A stretch of DNA of 64,000 nt from an uncultured Flavobacteriales bacterium (GTDB taxonomy: Bacteria; Bacteroidota; Bacteroidia; Flavobacteriales_D; Crocinitomicaceae). The position numbers and the translations under genes were made by a program. The stretch's first letter is position 1. The number at the start of each line of letters is the position of its first letter. Of the stretch, positions 9,238 to 18,848 are shown piece by piece. The stretch covers positions 310,001 to 374,000 of the forward strand of contig CAJAVU010000021.1 of the NCBI GenBank assembly GCA_903945495.1, given 5' to 3'. The notes beneath the pieces were generated by a model, which saw only the letters and a list, made by a program, of their open reading frames with translations, did not search any database and was not told the origin of the DNA.

Positions 9238-11565
9238 ATGATTCGAGAGGCACTGCTACTTTGTATGCTTTTACCACTGACCCTTTTTTCTCAAATTGAA
9301 GGAAAAATTTTAGACAATGAAACCAATGAACTACTAATTGGAGTAAAAATAACTGCATCGACAGGCGAGAAGACAGTTAGTAATAATGAAGGCAAGTTCT
9401 ATTTAAAATCTACAACGTTTCCTTGCACTCTGATTGTCGCAATGCCGACATATCAGACTGATACGCTTGTGATAGAAAATAAAGCGAACTTAACCATTCG
9501 CTTGAAAGTTGAAGTTCGTTCAATTGAATCTGTTGTTGTTACGGCCGGTCGTCGAACACAGCGGGTGGAGGACGTTCCTATTTCTATGGAAATTATTAAA
9601 CCTGCTTTAATAAGTAATAAAGGTATTACGGATTTGGAGAAGGCTGTTGATCAAAGTCCTGGAGTGTATGCTATGGATGGTCAAGTAAGCATCCGTGGTG
9701 GTGGTGGTTATTCCTATGGAGCAGGAAGTCGAGTTTTGCTGCTTTGGAACGGTATTCCAATGTTATCTCCTGATATTGGAGACGCGAAATGGAATTCGAT
9801 TCCAATGGAAAACGCCTCACAAATTGAAATTCTAAAAGGTGCATCTTCTGTACTTTATGGAAGTGGAGCTTTAAATGGAATTATATCATTGAATGAGCGT
9901 GAACCTGACAAAAAAGGATCCTTTAATGCAACCGTTCAAACGGGAATATATTGTGACCCTAAACGAGAAAGCCTAAAATGGTGGACAAAAAACCCGATGT
10001 TTCATTCATTTGATGTGTACTACGGAAAAATGAAAAATCGCTTTGGGTACACGCTTTCCGCAAATGGTTTTACTACAGATGGTTTTAGAAAAGGAGAGGT
10101 TGAAGATCGTGCAAGAGTAAGCGGTTCATTTTTGTATAAGCCCTCGAAAATTCAAAACTTGAAAGCAGGAGTTTTTTATAATTTTCAATATCAATATGTT
10201 GGTGCTTTTATACTTTGGGAAAGCGATTCATTGGGTTATATTGCGCAGGGTGGAATGGATCCGAAATCTTCATCTTCCACAATTAGTTATCAAAAGGCAA
10301 TTCGTGCCAATGTAGATCCGTATATTAAGTACATCGATAAAAAGAACAATAAGCACGAATTAAAAACACGTTATTATCTCGTAACTACGGGTGATTTGAC
10401 AAATATTTATGCTTCTTCCAAGGCTGAATTGTATTATGCAAACTATCAATTCCAACGTCAATTTAAGAATAAAACGAATTTAATTGTTGGAACAACTTTA
10501 TCCTCCAACCAAATTATAAGTACTGTTTTTGGGAATCATGGTTCGATCAATAGTGGAACGTATGCTCAGTATGAATTGAAATTAAAAAAGCTTGAAGTGA
10601 CAATTGGAGGAAGATTTGAATACTTCAAACAGGATGAACAAGAACCAGATTCGAAGTATATAATTGGAAAAACGACATTACCTGTTTATCCAGTAATTCG
10701 AACTGGATTACACTACAAATTGGCAAATTACACACACCTTCGTGCTTCTTTTGGGCAAGGAATTCGTTTTCCTTCTGTCGCCGAACGATTCGCTGCGACA
10801 TCTACTGGTGGTGTAGTAATTTTTCCGAATCCTGATGTCAGGCCAGAAACAGGTTGGGCCGCTGAACTTGGAATTAAACAAATAGTGAAAATTGGTGATT
10901 GGAAAGGAATGATTGACGTTGCTGGTTTCATCAATCAATACGATAATATGATGGAATATACGTTTGGAATCTATAATCCCGACTCTATCATATTAACCCC
11001 GAGCAATTTTACCGATTGGGTTGGTTTTAAATCAAAAAATGCTGAAAAAGCGCGTATTACGGGTGTTGAATTTTCGTTTAACAGTCAAGGTAAAATAGGA
11101 GAAATAGAAATCATTTCTTTATTGGGGTACACGTACATGAACCCAATATCCTTGAACACGAACCCGGAATATTTATCCATGTTTTCAGATACAAGTAGAA
11201 ATCTCTTGAAATACCGTTTTAAACACCTCGCAAAAGCAGATATTGAATTCAACTACAAGAACATAAGTATAGGATTTTCTTCGCGATACAATAGTTACAT
11301 GTGGAATATTGACAAGGTTTTTGAGGAAGATCTTGATCCAACAGCCTATGAGCTTTTTGTTCTTCCTGGATTAAAAGAATATAGACTCAATCATCAAGAG
11401 GGCAGTTTGGTTTTTGATGCAAGAATTGCGTATACGCTTAAAAAGAAATTAAGAATTGGGCTAATAATGAATAATGTTTTCAATACCGAATATGTGAGTC
11501 GACCAGCTGATTTGCAGGCACCGAGAACTGTTATTTTTCAACTGCAATATAAATTTAATGGTTAG
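9238..11565 (+). CDS. TonB-dependent outer-membrane receptor (first of a tandem pair)
   Basis: The protein has 775 residues: signal peptide (MIREALLLCMLLPLTLFSQ), a carboxypeptidase-regulatory-like beta-sandwich (about 20-95, IEGKILDNETNELLIGVKI), a plug domain (about 105-215), and a 22-strand-type barrel to the end. Plug motifs are RRTQRVEDVPISMEI, DQSPGVYAMDGQVSIRGG and QIEILKGASSVLYGSGALNG. The terminal residues VIFQLQYKF form a final strand. No SusD partner lies nearby, so it is more likely a siderophore, vitamin or small-molecule receptor than a SusC glycan importer; the substrate is unknown. It is followed 79 bases later by a paralogue of identical length, evidently a tandem duplication. 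Confidence 0.92.
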   Translation: MIREALLLCMLLPLTLFSQIEGKILDNETNELLIGVKITASTGEKTVSNNEGKFYLKSTTFPCTLIVAMPTYQTDTLVIENKANLTIRLKVEVRSIESVVVTAGRRTQRVEDVPISMEIIKPALISNKGITDLEKAVDQSPGVYAMDGQVSIRGGGGYSYGAGSRVLLLWNGIPMLSPDIGDAKWNSIPMENASQIEILKGASSVLYGSGALNGIISLNEREPDKKGSFNATVQTGIYCDPKRESLKWWTKNPMFHSFDVYYGKMKNRFGYTLSANGFTTDGFRKGEVEDRARVSGSFLYKPSKIQNLKAGVFYNFQYQYVGAFILWESDSLGYIAQGGMDPKSSSSTISYQKAIRANVDPYIKYIDKKNNKHELKTRYYLVTTGDLTNIYASSKAELYYANYQFQRQFKNKTNLIVGTTLSSNQIISTVFGNHGSINSGTYAQYELKLKKLEVTIGGRFEYFKQDEQEPDSKYIIGKTTLPVYPVIRTGLHYKLANYTHLRASFGQGIRFPSVAERFAATSTGGVVIFPNPDVRPETGWAAELGIKQIVKIGDWKGMIDVAGFINQYDNMMEYTFGIYNPDSIILTPSNFTDWVGFKSKNAEKARITGVEFSFNSQGKIGEIEIISLLGYTYMNPISLNTNPEYLSMFSDTSRNLLKYRFKHLAKADIEFNYKNISIGFSSRYNSYMWNIDKVFEEDLDPTAYELFVLPGLKEYRLNHQEGSLVFDARIAYTLKKKLRIGLIMNNVFNTEYVSRPADLQAPRTVIFQLQYKFNG

Positions 11566-11644
11566 GCTTTTACTATTTGAATCATTTTGTTTATCAAATT
11601 ATGTATTTTAGCGCACTTGCGAAAACAGATAAAACTCTATTACT

Positions 11645-13972
11645 ATGAAATATTTAGTACTATTTATACTTTTTTCCCCATTAGTTGTCTTTGGACAAAT
11701 TAAAGGAAGAGTACTACAAGAAGACACCAAAGAACCTGTGATTGGAGCAAAAATTATTGCTTCGAATGGAGCCAAGGCAATTACGGATATTGACGGGATT
11801 TTTCTTATGGACCTTACAGAATATCCGGTAACGCTAATTACGTCAATGCCAACCTACATTTCTGACACAACGATTGTAAAAGCTTCAGGAGATGTAAATA
11901 TTGAATTGGCTCTTTCTGTTAAAAACCTTTCGACGGTTGTTGTTTCAGCTAGTAGAAGAACACAGGCGATTGAAGACGTTCCTGTTTCGATGGAAATTTT
12001 GAGACCAGCCCTAATTGATAATAAAGGAATTACAGATTTAGAGCAAGCAGTTGATCAAAGTCCGGGAGTTTATGCAATGGACGGTCAGGTTTCTATTCGT
12101 GGAGGATCGGGTTTCGCTTACGGAACGGGAAGTCGTGTTTTATTGCTTTGGAACGGAATGCCTTTGCTGTCTGGATATGCTGGAGATACACAGTGGAATG
12201 CAATTCCAATGGAACAAGCTTCTCAGATTGAAATTATGAAAGGAGCATCATCTGTTTTGTATGGAAGCGGTGCGTTGAACGGTGTAATTTCATTGGCTGA
12301 AAAGGAACCAGGATTAAAACCAGAAACAAAAATTAAGATTCAGGCAGGTATTTATGATAATCCGGCAAGAGCATCATTAAAATGGTGGTCGAAAAATCCG
12401 ATGAATCAAGAAGTTGAAGCCTATCGCGGACAAATGTTCAACAAAATGGGGTACACTGTTTCATTAACAGGCTTTCATAATGATGGTTATCGTCAGGGAG
12501 AATCTGAGTTTAGAGGTAGAGTAGCAGGTACAATTTATTTCCGTTCTTTAAAAATGTCGCGTTTAAAAGCTGGCATAGGCTATAATTTCCAACAACAAAA
12601 AACAGGAAACTTTTTAATTTGGGAAAGCGATAATTTGGGTTATACTCCAAGTGGAGGTGCCGATACAAGTTTGGATTCTTCAACATTAACGTACAATAAA
12701 GGAACGCGTTTGTTTTTGGATCCGTATGTGCGCTTCATGGACAAAAAAGATAATAAGCACATATTGAAAGCACGTATGTATTATGCTTACAATGAGAATT
12801 TAACAAACGTAAGTCAAAGCAATGGTGCAACAATTTATTTTACGGAATATCAAATTCAACGCAAATTTAAGACGGGAACAAACGTAACGGCCGGTATTTC
12901 GAATATCTTCAATACAGTTACTTCCAATTTATTTGGAGATCACACCTCGAATAATGCGGCTATTTATGCTCAGTTTGATCACAACATTAAAAAACTAGAC
13001 ATCACGGCTGGTGTGCGCGTTGAGCATTTTCAAATGGATGGTAGAAAAGGAGATTCAGATTTTATGATTTCCAAAAAAGATTCAACTACCATTCCTGTTT
13101 ATCCAATTATGCGTATTGGATTGCATTATGAATTATTTAAGTATACACATTTACGTGCTTCTTTTGGACAAGGTATTCGTTATCCTTCTGTGGCAGAACG
13201 CTATACCCAAACAAATGTTGGAGCCTTAAATATTTTCCCAAATCCTGCTTTGAAACCTGAAATAGGTTGGGCCGCAGAGGTTGGTGTGAAACAAATTGTG
13301 AAAATGGGAGAATGGAAAGGAATGCTTGATTTAGCTGGTTTCATCAATGATTATAGCAATATGATGGAATTTACATTTGGGTTATATAAACCAGATTCTG
13401 TTCAGCTTAACCAAAATAATTTTACACAATACATTGGATTCCAAGCACAAAATGCTGAAAGAGCGAGAATCTCTGGTTTTGAAATATCATTCAATAGTAC
13501 TGGAAAACTTGGACCTATTGAAGTGATTTCATTGATTGGATATACCTACATGAACCCAATTTCATTGAATAACAATCCGAGTTATTTGGCTAATTTTTCT
13601 GACACGTCAACGAATTTATTAAAATACCGTTTCAAGCATTTAGCGAAAGCAGATGTTGAATTAACGTATAAAAAATACAGTTTAGGATTTTCTTGTCGCT
13701 ACAATAGTTACATGAGTAACATAGATCGTGTTTTTGAGGAAGACTTGGATCCAACAGCGGCTGAAGTGTATATTTTGCGAGGCTTAAAAAAATACCGAGC
13801 AGAGCACAATACTGGAAATTTGGTTATCGATGCGCGCATTGGATATAAAATTAATGACCATTTTAGAGTTGGTTTAATGGTGAATAATTTGTTGAATGCA
13901 GAATACACAACGCGTCCTGGAGATATTCAGCCGCCAAGAGCGTATTTGATGCAGTTGCAAATGAAATTCTAA
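11645..13972 (+). CDS. TonB-dependent outer-membrane receptor (second of a tandem pair)
   Basis: The protein has 775 residues with the same order of domains as its upstream paralogue: signal peptide (MKYLVLFILFSPLVVFGQ), regulatory-like domain (KGRVLQEDTKEPVIGAKI), plug (DQSPGVYAMDGQVSIRGG, IEIMKGASSVLYGSGALNG) and barrel ending in YLMQLQMKF. The two are nearly identical in the plug core and in the late barrel (YTYMNPISLN, YRFKHLAKAD, NIDxVFEEDLDPTA). They differ most in the middle barrel strands and loops, where ligand contacts are expected. This suggests duplication followed by substrate divergence; that is inference. Confidence 0.92.
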   Translation: MKYLVLFILFSPLVVFGQIKGRVLQEDTKEPVIGAKIIASNGAKAITDIDGIFLMDLTEYPVTLITSMPTYISDTTIVKASGDVNIELALSVKNLSTVVVSASRRTQAIEDVPVSMEILRPALIDNKGITDLEQAVDQSPGVYAMDGQVSIRGGSGFAYGTGSRVLLLWNGMPLLSGYAGDTQWNAIPMEQASQIEIMKGASSVLYGSGALNGVISLAEKEPGLKPETKIKIQAGIYDNPARASLKWWSKNPMNQEVEAYRGQMFNKMGYTVSLTGFHNDGYRQGESEFRGRVAGTIYFRSLKMSRLKAGIGYNFQQQKTGNFLIWESDNLGYTPSGGADTSLDSSTLTYNKGTRLFLDPYVRFMDKKDNKHILKARMYYAYNENLTNVSQSNGATIYFTEYQIQRKFKTGTNVTAGISNIFNTVTSNLFGDHTSNNAAIYAQFDHNIKKLDITAGVRVEHFQMDGRKGDSDFMISKKDSTTIPVYPIMRIGLHYELFKYTHLRASFGQGIRYPSVAERYTQTNVGALNIFPNPALKPEIGWAAEVGVKQIVKMGEWKGMLDLAGFINDYSNMMEFTFGLYKPDSVQLNQNNFTQYIGFQAQNAERARISGFEISFNSTGKLGPIEVISLIGYTYMNPISLNNNPSYLANFSDTSTNLLKYRFKHLAKADVELTYKKYSLGFSCRYNSYMSNIDRVFEEDLDPTAAEVYILRGLKKYRAEHNTGNLVIDARIGYKINDHFRVGLMVNNLLNAEYTTRPGDIQPPRAYLMQLQMKF

Positions 13973-13980
13973 TGCACTAG

Positions 13981-14007
13981 TTGAGTTCAAAATATTCAGT
14001 AGCTTTG
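13981..14007 (+). promoter_or_regulatory. Candidate kdsB promoter
   Basis: TAGCTTTG (14000-14007) is a full -7 box match, with TTG at 13981-13983. The spacing of 16 is one base short of the usual 17-23. The predicted transcript would start about 13 bases before the kdsB ATG. Confidence 0.45.
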
Positions 14008-14026
14008 AATTTCTAATGATTGATTT

Positions 14027-14758
14027 ATGAAGGTACTTGGTATTATTCCTGCACGGTATGCATCTTCGCGTTTTCCTGGTAAACCCTTGATTGACCTAAA
14101 AGGAAAATCAATGATTCAACGAGTGTTTGAAGGAGCAAAAAAATCTACGCGAATTACAGAAGTAATTGTTGCGACGGACGATCAACGTATTTTTGATGAA
14201 GTTCAACGCTTTGGTGGAAAGGTGATGATGACCAAAGAAAGCCATCCAAGTGGAACAGATCGTTGCGCCGAAGTAGCTAGCCATTTTCCAGATATGGATG
14301 TTGTAATTAATATCCAAGGAGATGAACCACTGGTTGATTATCGTCAATTGGAACAATTAATTGATGCTTTCATTGAGCCTAAAACAGACATTGCAACGTT
14401 GGGAAATCTTTCGTTGACGCAAGAAGATGTTGATAATCCAAATCGAATTAAAGTAGTTGTGAATGCAAAAAATTCGGCACTGTATTTTAGCCGAAGTGGA
14501 ATTCCGAACTCTTATCATTCCAAAGGAAATCCACTGGAAAACTATCCGTACATGCGTCACATTGGTTTGTATGCTTATCGCTCGTCTATTTTACAAGAAT
14601 TGACCAAATTAGAACCGACAGCCTTAGAAAAAATTGAATCATTGGAACAATTGCGTTGGTTGTATTACGGTTATTCAATTCAGCTCGTTGAAACAACAAT
14701 TGAAACGCCAAATATCGACGTTCCAGAAGATGTCGAAAAAGTTCTTGAATTTTTGTAA
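14027..14758 (+). CDS. kdsB: 3-deoxy-manno-octulosonate cytidylyltransferase (CMP-Kdo synthetase)
   Basis: The protein has 243 residues, the normal family length. It activates Kdo with CTP for the inner core of lipopolysaccharide, in the cytoplasm. Diagnostic motifs are IIPARYASSRFPGKPL at the N-terminus (nucleotide binding), VATDDQRI, SGTDRCAEVA, VINIQGDEPL (Mg/CTP site) and the late LEQLRWLYYGY. This shows a Gram-negative envelope. It stands alone between the TonB receptors and the HU/SPOR gene, each with its own promoter signal. Confidence 0.95.
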   Translation: MKVLGIIPARYASSRFPGKPLIDLKGKSMIQRVFEGAKKSTRITEVIVATDDQRIFDEVQRFGGKVMMTKESHPSGTDRCAEVASHFPDMDVVINIQGDEPLVDYRQLEQLIDAFIEPKTDIATLGNLSLTQEDVDNPNRIKVVVNAKNSALYFSRSGIPNSYHSKGNPLENYPYMRHIGLYAYRSSILQELTKLEPTALEKIESLEQLRWLYYGYSIQLVETTIETPNIDVPEDVEKVLEFL

Positions 14759-14781
14759 CTCTTTCTTCACAATTTCGTATC

Positions 14782-14812
14782 TTGCAGAGGTTGACCTAAT
14801 TTGTTAACTTTG
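14782..14812 (+). promoter_or_regulatory. Promoter of the HU/SPOR gene, next to the start codon
   Basis: TTG (14782-14784), 20 bases, TAACTTTG (14805-14812): a complete Bacteroidota promoter. Its -7 box ends only 4 bases before the ATG at 14817, implying an almost leaderless mRNA. Confidence 0.6.
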
Positions 14813-14816
14813 AAGC

Positions 14817-15950
14817 ATGGTAACAGTTGAACATCTTATTGGCGAATTATTATTACGACACAATTGCGTGATAATTCCATCGTTTGGTGGTTTTGTTGCA
14901 AAACAAGCGTCAGCGTCAATTGATTACCGCAATGGCTTAATTACTCCTCCTAAAAAATCCTTGTTGTTTAATCGTCAGTTGATTAATAACGATGGTTTGT
15001 TAATTGCCGAATTGGCTGTTCAAAATTCAATTCATTACAACGAAGCAACAGATGCTGTGCGTGAAATAGTTGAAAAATGGAACAATCAATTGCGCAACGG
15101 TGAGCGAATTACCATTGATAAAGTTGGTTTCTTGTTTTTTGATCAAGAAAAAAATATTTGTTTCGAACAAGATCGTTTCTTCAATTTGTTGTTAGAATCG
15201 TATGGTTTGGGAAAAGTGCATTTCTTGACTGAATCAGATGTTCAATTAGTGCAACAAACAACGATTGAAAAAGCAATCATCGAAAGCGAAAAAACAGATG
15301 CGCAACCAGCCATTGCGTTTGACACTGAAAAAGAAGTACAAAAAACAGTTCAAGCAGAATCTGTCGTTATTCAGCACCCAGCATTAAAATCGAAAACAAA
15401 AGTGTGGCGCTATGTTGCGGCTGCTTGTTTCTTGCCAATTGCGTTCTATTCGTTTTGGCTACCAATGAAAACAAACGTTTTACAATCAGGTGTTATTTCG
15501 ATCAATGATTTTAATCCTTTCCATAAAAGTCAGCCGAAAGAAAGTGTGAATACCGTAAAGGAAGCAACGCATCAAACGATGACCTTCAATTTGGACAATG
15601 CGATATCAGTTGTGAACGATAAGTACAACAAACGTCCTTACAATTTGGCGGGTGATTTGGATTTTATTACGAACGATACTGCAAACGCTGATGTTGTGGA
15701 AACGATTAGTGAAACGCCAAAATCACAGTCATTTTCGAGAGAGTACATTGTAGGTTGTTTCAGCAGTGAAGAAAACGCCAATAAATTGATTCAATCGTTG
15801 AAGCAAAAAGGAATCAATGCTTACATTCTTGAAGTAACAAATGGTCTTCACCGCATCAGTGCAGGAGGAGCGAACTCAGAAGCGGAACTACAAACTGTTA
15901 TTTCTGGCGTTCAAGCTGCTGGTCAACAAGGTTGGATTCTAAAAAAATAA
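14817..15950 (+). CDS. HU-CCDC81 / SPOR domain membrane protein
   Basis: The protein has 377 residues. The N-terminus (1-120) fits the Bacteroidota HU-CCDC81 domain that precedes SPOR domains: EHLIGELLLRHNCVIIPSFG, a region otherwise resembling HU/IHF. One membrane segment lies at about 197-217 (WRYVAAACFLPIAFYSFWLP). The C-terminal 75 residues form a SPOR domain (REYIVGCFSSEENANKLIQ.., GWILKK). Family knowledge: SPOR domains bind denuded peptidoglycan at division sites. The cytoplasmic HU-like part may bind DNA or protein, giving a link between cell interior and wall. The role is inferred from domains only. Confidence 0.88.
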   Translation: MVTVEHLIGELLLRHNCVIIPSFGGFVAKQASASIDYRNGLITPPKKSLLFNRQLINNDGLLIAELAVQNSIHYNEATDAVREIVEKWNNQLRNGERITIDKVGFLFFDQEKNICFEQDRFFNLLLESYGLGKVHFLTESDVQLVQQTTIEKAIIESEKTDAQPAIAFDTEKEVQKTVQAESVVIQHPALKSKTKVWRYVAAACFLPIAFYSFWLPMKTNVLQSGVISINDFNPFHKSQPKESVNTVKEATHQTMTFNLDNAISVVNDKYNKRPYNLAGDLDFITNDTANADVVETISETPKSQSFSREYIVGCFSSEENANKLIQSLKQKGINAYILEVTNGLHRISAGGANSEAELQTVISGVQAAGQQGWILKK

Positions 15951-15985
15951 CCATTCATTCTTTCTTTAAGTTCATTCATCCTACT

Positions 15986-16019
15986 TTGGTACATGTTTAG
16001 ATGATTTCGATTATCTTTA
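15986..16019 (+). promoter_or_regulatory. Candidate promoter that decides the peptidase start
   Basis: TTG (15986-15988), 23 bases, TATCTTTA (16012-16019, 7 of 8). Transcription would begin near 16026, downstream of an in-frame ATG at 16001, so the ATG at 16040 is the better start. Confidence 0.4.
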
Positions 16020-16039
16020 CTTTTCTAAAATCAAAAACG

Positions 16040-17257
16040 ATGAAAAAACTATTTTTCTCTTTCCTATTCTTAGGAATGTCCACTGTGAGTATAGCGCAAT
16101 TTGGCTATTCAGAACCAGTTAAAAATGCTGAAGGAAGTGAATATCAATTTACGAAAGTTGCGCACTTAGATGCAACACCTGTTCAATCTCAAGGAATGAC
16201 AGGAACATGTTGGAGTTTTTCAGCCCTTTCATATTTCGAATCAGAGTTAATCCGTAAAGGAAATAAAACACCGGATATTTTATCTGAAATGTTCATTGTG
16301 CGCAAAGCGTATGAAAGCAAAGCAGAAAAATTTATCCGTATGGATGGAAAAATCAACTTCTCTGAAGGTGGAGCGTTTCACGACATTCCTTTTGTAATTC
16401 GCAACTATGGAATTGTTCCATTAGAAGTGTATTCAGGATTGAATTACGGTTCTGAAACGCATGATCACAGCGAATTGTTTGCAGTATTGAATGGTGCAAT
16501 GCAAGGATTACTTTCAAATATGCAAAACTCACATGGTGCGCCATTGACAACTTCTTGGATGACGGCGATGAACGGAATTTTGGATGCGTATTTAGGAAAA
16601 GACGTAAAAGAATTCGAATTCAAAGGGAAAAAATACACACCTGTTTCGTATGCAAAAGCAATTGGCTTGAACATGGATGAATATGTTTCTTTGACATCGT
16701 TCACAAACCATACACTATATCAAAAATGTATGTTAGCAATTCCAGATAACTGGGCATGGGGAGAAAGCTATAATGTTGGTTTACAAGAATTATTTGACGC
16801 AACAGAATACGCCTTGAAAAATGGTTACACATTGGCATGGGGAGCTGATGTTTCAGAGAAAGGTTTCAGTTTCAAAAATGGTTTGGCTATTGTTCCTGAA
16901 GATCCATCAACAATTGATGTGAAAGGAAAAGACAATAAAAACTTCTCTGATGCAGGAGCGGACAAAGCTTCTAATGCATTCGTTACGCCAATGAAAGAGA
17001 TGGAAATAACAGCTGAATTGCGCCAAAAAGGATATGATCAAAAAACAACAACAGATGATCATGGAATGCACATCGTAGGTTTGTATAAAGATCAAAATGG
17101 TACACGTTATTTATTGGTGAAAAACTCTTGGGGAACTGGAAACTATCCTAAAGGATATTTATATGTTTCTGAGAACTATTTCAAATACAAAACAATTAAT
17201 GTTTACGTTCATAAAGATGGTGTGATGCCAACTTTGAAAAAGAAACTAAATTTATAA
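16040..17257 (+). CDS. Secreted C1-family (bleomycin hydrolase/PepC-like) cysteine peptidase
   Basis: From the ATG at 16040 the protein has 405 residues and begins with a clean signal peptide (MKKLFFSFLFLGMSTVSIAQ). An in-frame ATG at 16001 would spoil this peptide and lies upstream of the likely promoter. Papain-fold catalytic elements are visible: QSQGMTGTCWSFSALSYFES (Gln and nucleophile Cys), HGMHIVGLYKDQNG (His) and LVKNSWGTGNYPKGYLYVS (Asn). The order and large insertions match the C1B bleomycin hydrolase/aminopeptidase C group. Unlike cytosolic PepC, this form is exported. It is probably a periplasmic or outer-surface peptidase; the substrate is unknown. Confidence 0.88.
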   Translation: MKKLFFSFLFLGMSTVSIAQFGYSEPVKNAEGSEYQFTKVAHLDATPVQSQGMTGTCWSFSALSYFESELIRKGNKTPDILSEMFIVRKAYESKAEKFIRMDGKINFSEGGAFHDIPFVIRNYGIVPLEVYSGLNYGSETHDHSELFAVLNGAMQGLLSNMQNSHGAPLTTSWMTAMNGILDAYLGKDVKEFEFKGKKYTPVSYAKAIGLNMDEYVSLTSFTNHTLYQKCMLAIPDNWAWGESYNVGLQELFDATEYALKNGYTLAWGADVSEKGFSFKNGLAIVPEDPSTIDVKGKDNKNFSDAGADKASNAFVTPMKEMEITAELRQKGYDQKTTTDDHGMHIVGLYKDQNGTRYLLVKNSWGTGNYPKGYLYVSENYFKYKTINVYVHKDGVMPTLKKKLNL

Positions 17258-17332
17258 TTGATTGAAATTTAAGGGTTAAACTAGTTTTTGTTGCTAAAAA
17301 ATCGTAGATTTAAGGAAATAAAAACGGCTACA

Positions 17333-17626
17333 ATGGAACGTTTAACCCCCGCAGAAGAGCAAGTGATGTTGAAGTTATGGCAACTTCAAAAAGCGGCAGT
17401 AAAGGAAATACAAGAATTGTATACTAATCCGAAACCCGCTTATAACACAACATCTACAATTGTTAGAATACTTGAACGAAAGAAATTCATCAAGCATCAA
17501 TCTGTTGGAAGAGGTTACATTTACGCACCGAAAGTAACGCGTGAAAAGTACCGTGAATATTTAATTAAACACCTCTTAGACAATTACTATGATGGTAATA
17601 AAGAGGAATTAAAATCTGCTATATAA
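17333..17626 (+). CDS. BlaI/MecI/CopY-family transcriptional repressor, no BlaR partner seen
   Basis: Starting at ATG 17333 (MERLTPAEEQVMLKLWQLQ) the protein has 97 residues. A TTG 45 bases upstream would add a tail not typical of the family. The winged-helix part includes the recognition helix NTTSTIVRILERKKFI and wing VGRGYIYAP. A short helical dimerisation tail follows (KYREYLIKHLLDNYYDG). Family members repress divergent or downstream genes until a BlaR1-type membrane protease cleaves them. Here no BlaR1 follows and a terminator lies right after the stop, so the signal and target are unknown. Confidence 0.88.
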   Translation: MERLTPAEEQVMLKLWQLQKAAVKEIQELYTNPKPAYNTTSTIVRILERKKFIKHQSVGRGYIYAPKVTREKYREYLIKHLLDNYYDGNKEELKSAI

Positions 17627-17628
17627 AG

Positions 17629-17657
17629 AAAAAAGTCGCTTTTCAGCGACTTTTTTT
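17629..17657. terminator. Bidirectional terminator between BlaI-like gene and dxr
   Basis: The stem AAAAGTCGCT / AGCGACTTTT has a short loop, with an A-run before and a T-run after. It fits the convergent genes ending at 17626 and 17680. Confidence 0.85.
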
Positions 17658-17679
17658 ATGACGTTATGTAATGAATTTG

Positions 17680-18843
17680 TTAATTTTTTGTCACAAGCGC
17701 TGTTGCAAATGCACGTGCTTCAGCATCACTTTTTACAAAATCTTCGTAAACTGGCTTCTGAATAACTGGAACATTCATCATTGTCGCTTCATTGATATTA
17801 GCGATGTCTAAGAAACCAATTTGATCATTTAAAAATGCTTCAACTGCAATTTCATTTGCAGCATTTAAGGCACAAGCAGCGGTTCCACCCATTTCCATTG
17901 CGCGATAGGCTAAATCTAAATTTTTAAATACTGTACGATCCGGTTTCTCGAATGTCAATTGTGGATAGTCCATGAAATTGAAACGTGGAAAATCTGTTTT
18001 AAAACGTGCTGGAAAAGTCAACGCGAATTGAATCGGTAATTTCATATCTGGTAAGCCCATTTGAGCTTTCATACTTCCGTCCTCAAATTGTACCAATGAG
18101 TGTACAATCGATTGCGGATGCACAATCACGTCAATTTCATCAGGCGTCAAATTAAACAGCCATTTGGCTTCAATCACTTCCAATCCTTTGTTCATCAGAG
18201 AAGCAGAATCTATCGTAATTTTAGCGCCCATTGTCCAATTTGGATGCTTCAACGCTTGCTCTTTCTTCACATCTTTTAGCTGCTCCAATGTCCAACCGCG
18301 GAAAGGTCCACCCGAAGCAGTTAAATAGATTTTCTCAATTTTGTTTTGATGCTCTCCAACCAAACATTGAAAGATTGCAGAATGTTCTGAATCTACAGGA
18401 TAAATATTAACGCCGTTTTCTTTTGCTAAACGTGTTACCAATTCACCAGCAACCACCAGTGTTTCTTTATTGGCTAAGGCAATCGTTTTTTTGGCTTCTA
18501 TTGCGCGTAAAGTAGGTTTCAAACCAGCGTATCCAACCAAAGCGGTTAAAACTGTATGAACTTCGTTCGATTCGACAACTTGACATAAGGATTCAGCTCC
18601 AGCATATACATGCACATCTTCATCAATCAAGGCCGTTTTTACTTTGTCGTAAAGACTTTCTTCTGTAATGACAACCGTGTTCGGTTTATATTTCAGCGCT
18701 TGTTCGATCAGTAAATCAGCATTTTTACCAGCAGTAATGACTTGTAAATCAAAATAATCAGGATACGCTTCAATTACATCTAATGCCTGTGTTCCAATTG
18801 ATCCTGTCGATCCAAGTATTGCTATTCCTTTCTTTTGATTCAT
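17680..18843 (-). CDS. dxr: 1-deoxy-D-xylulose 5-phosphate reductoisomerase
   Basis: The protein has 387 residues, a normal length. It is the second step of the MEP isoprenoid pathway: NADPH-dependent conversion of DXP to MEP. The NADPH fold is at the N-terminus (AILGSTGSIGTQALDVIEA). Further motifs are ALANKETLVVAGE, PVDSEHSAIFQCL (metal site), LTASGGPFRGW (flexible loop), ITIDSASLMNKGLEVIEA and VHPQSIVHSLVQFEDGS. The start agrees with the family. A -7 box sits only 5 bases upstream of it. Transcribed alone on the minus strand. Confidence 0.96.
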   Translation of the reverse strand: MNQKKGIAILGSTGSIGTQALDVIEAYPDYFDLQVITAGKNADLLIEQALKYKPNTVVITEESLYDKVKTALIDEDVHVYAGAESLCQVVESNEVHTVLTALVGYAGLKPTLRAIEAKKTIALANKETLVVAGELVTRLAKENGVNIYPVDSEHSAIFQCLVGEHQNKIEKIYLTASGGPFRGWTLEQLKDVKKEQALKHPNWTMGAKITIDSASLMNKGLEVIEAKWLFNLTPDEIDVIVHPQSIVHSLVQFEDGSMKAQMGLPDMKLPIQFALTFPARFKTDFPRFNFMDYPQLTFEKPDRTVFKNLDLAYRAMEMGGTAACALNAANEIAVEAFLNDQIGFLDIANINEATMMNVPVIQKPVYEDFVKSDAEARAFATALVTKN

Positions 18844-18848
18844 AGTTT

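Noticed and set aside
11586..11611. Promoter for the second TonB receptor (TTTG then TATTTTAG)
   Set aside because: Spacing is only 14 bases and the -7 box has a mismatch, so it is too weak to list.
9238..13972. SusC/SusD polysaccharide utilisation locus
   Set aside because: No SusD-like gene, glycan hydrolase or hybrid sensor lies beside the two TonB receptors.
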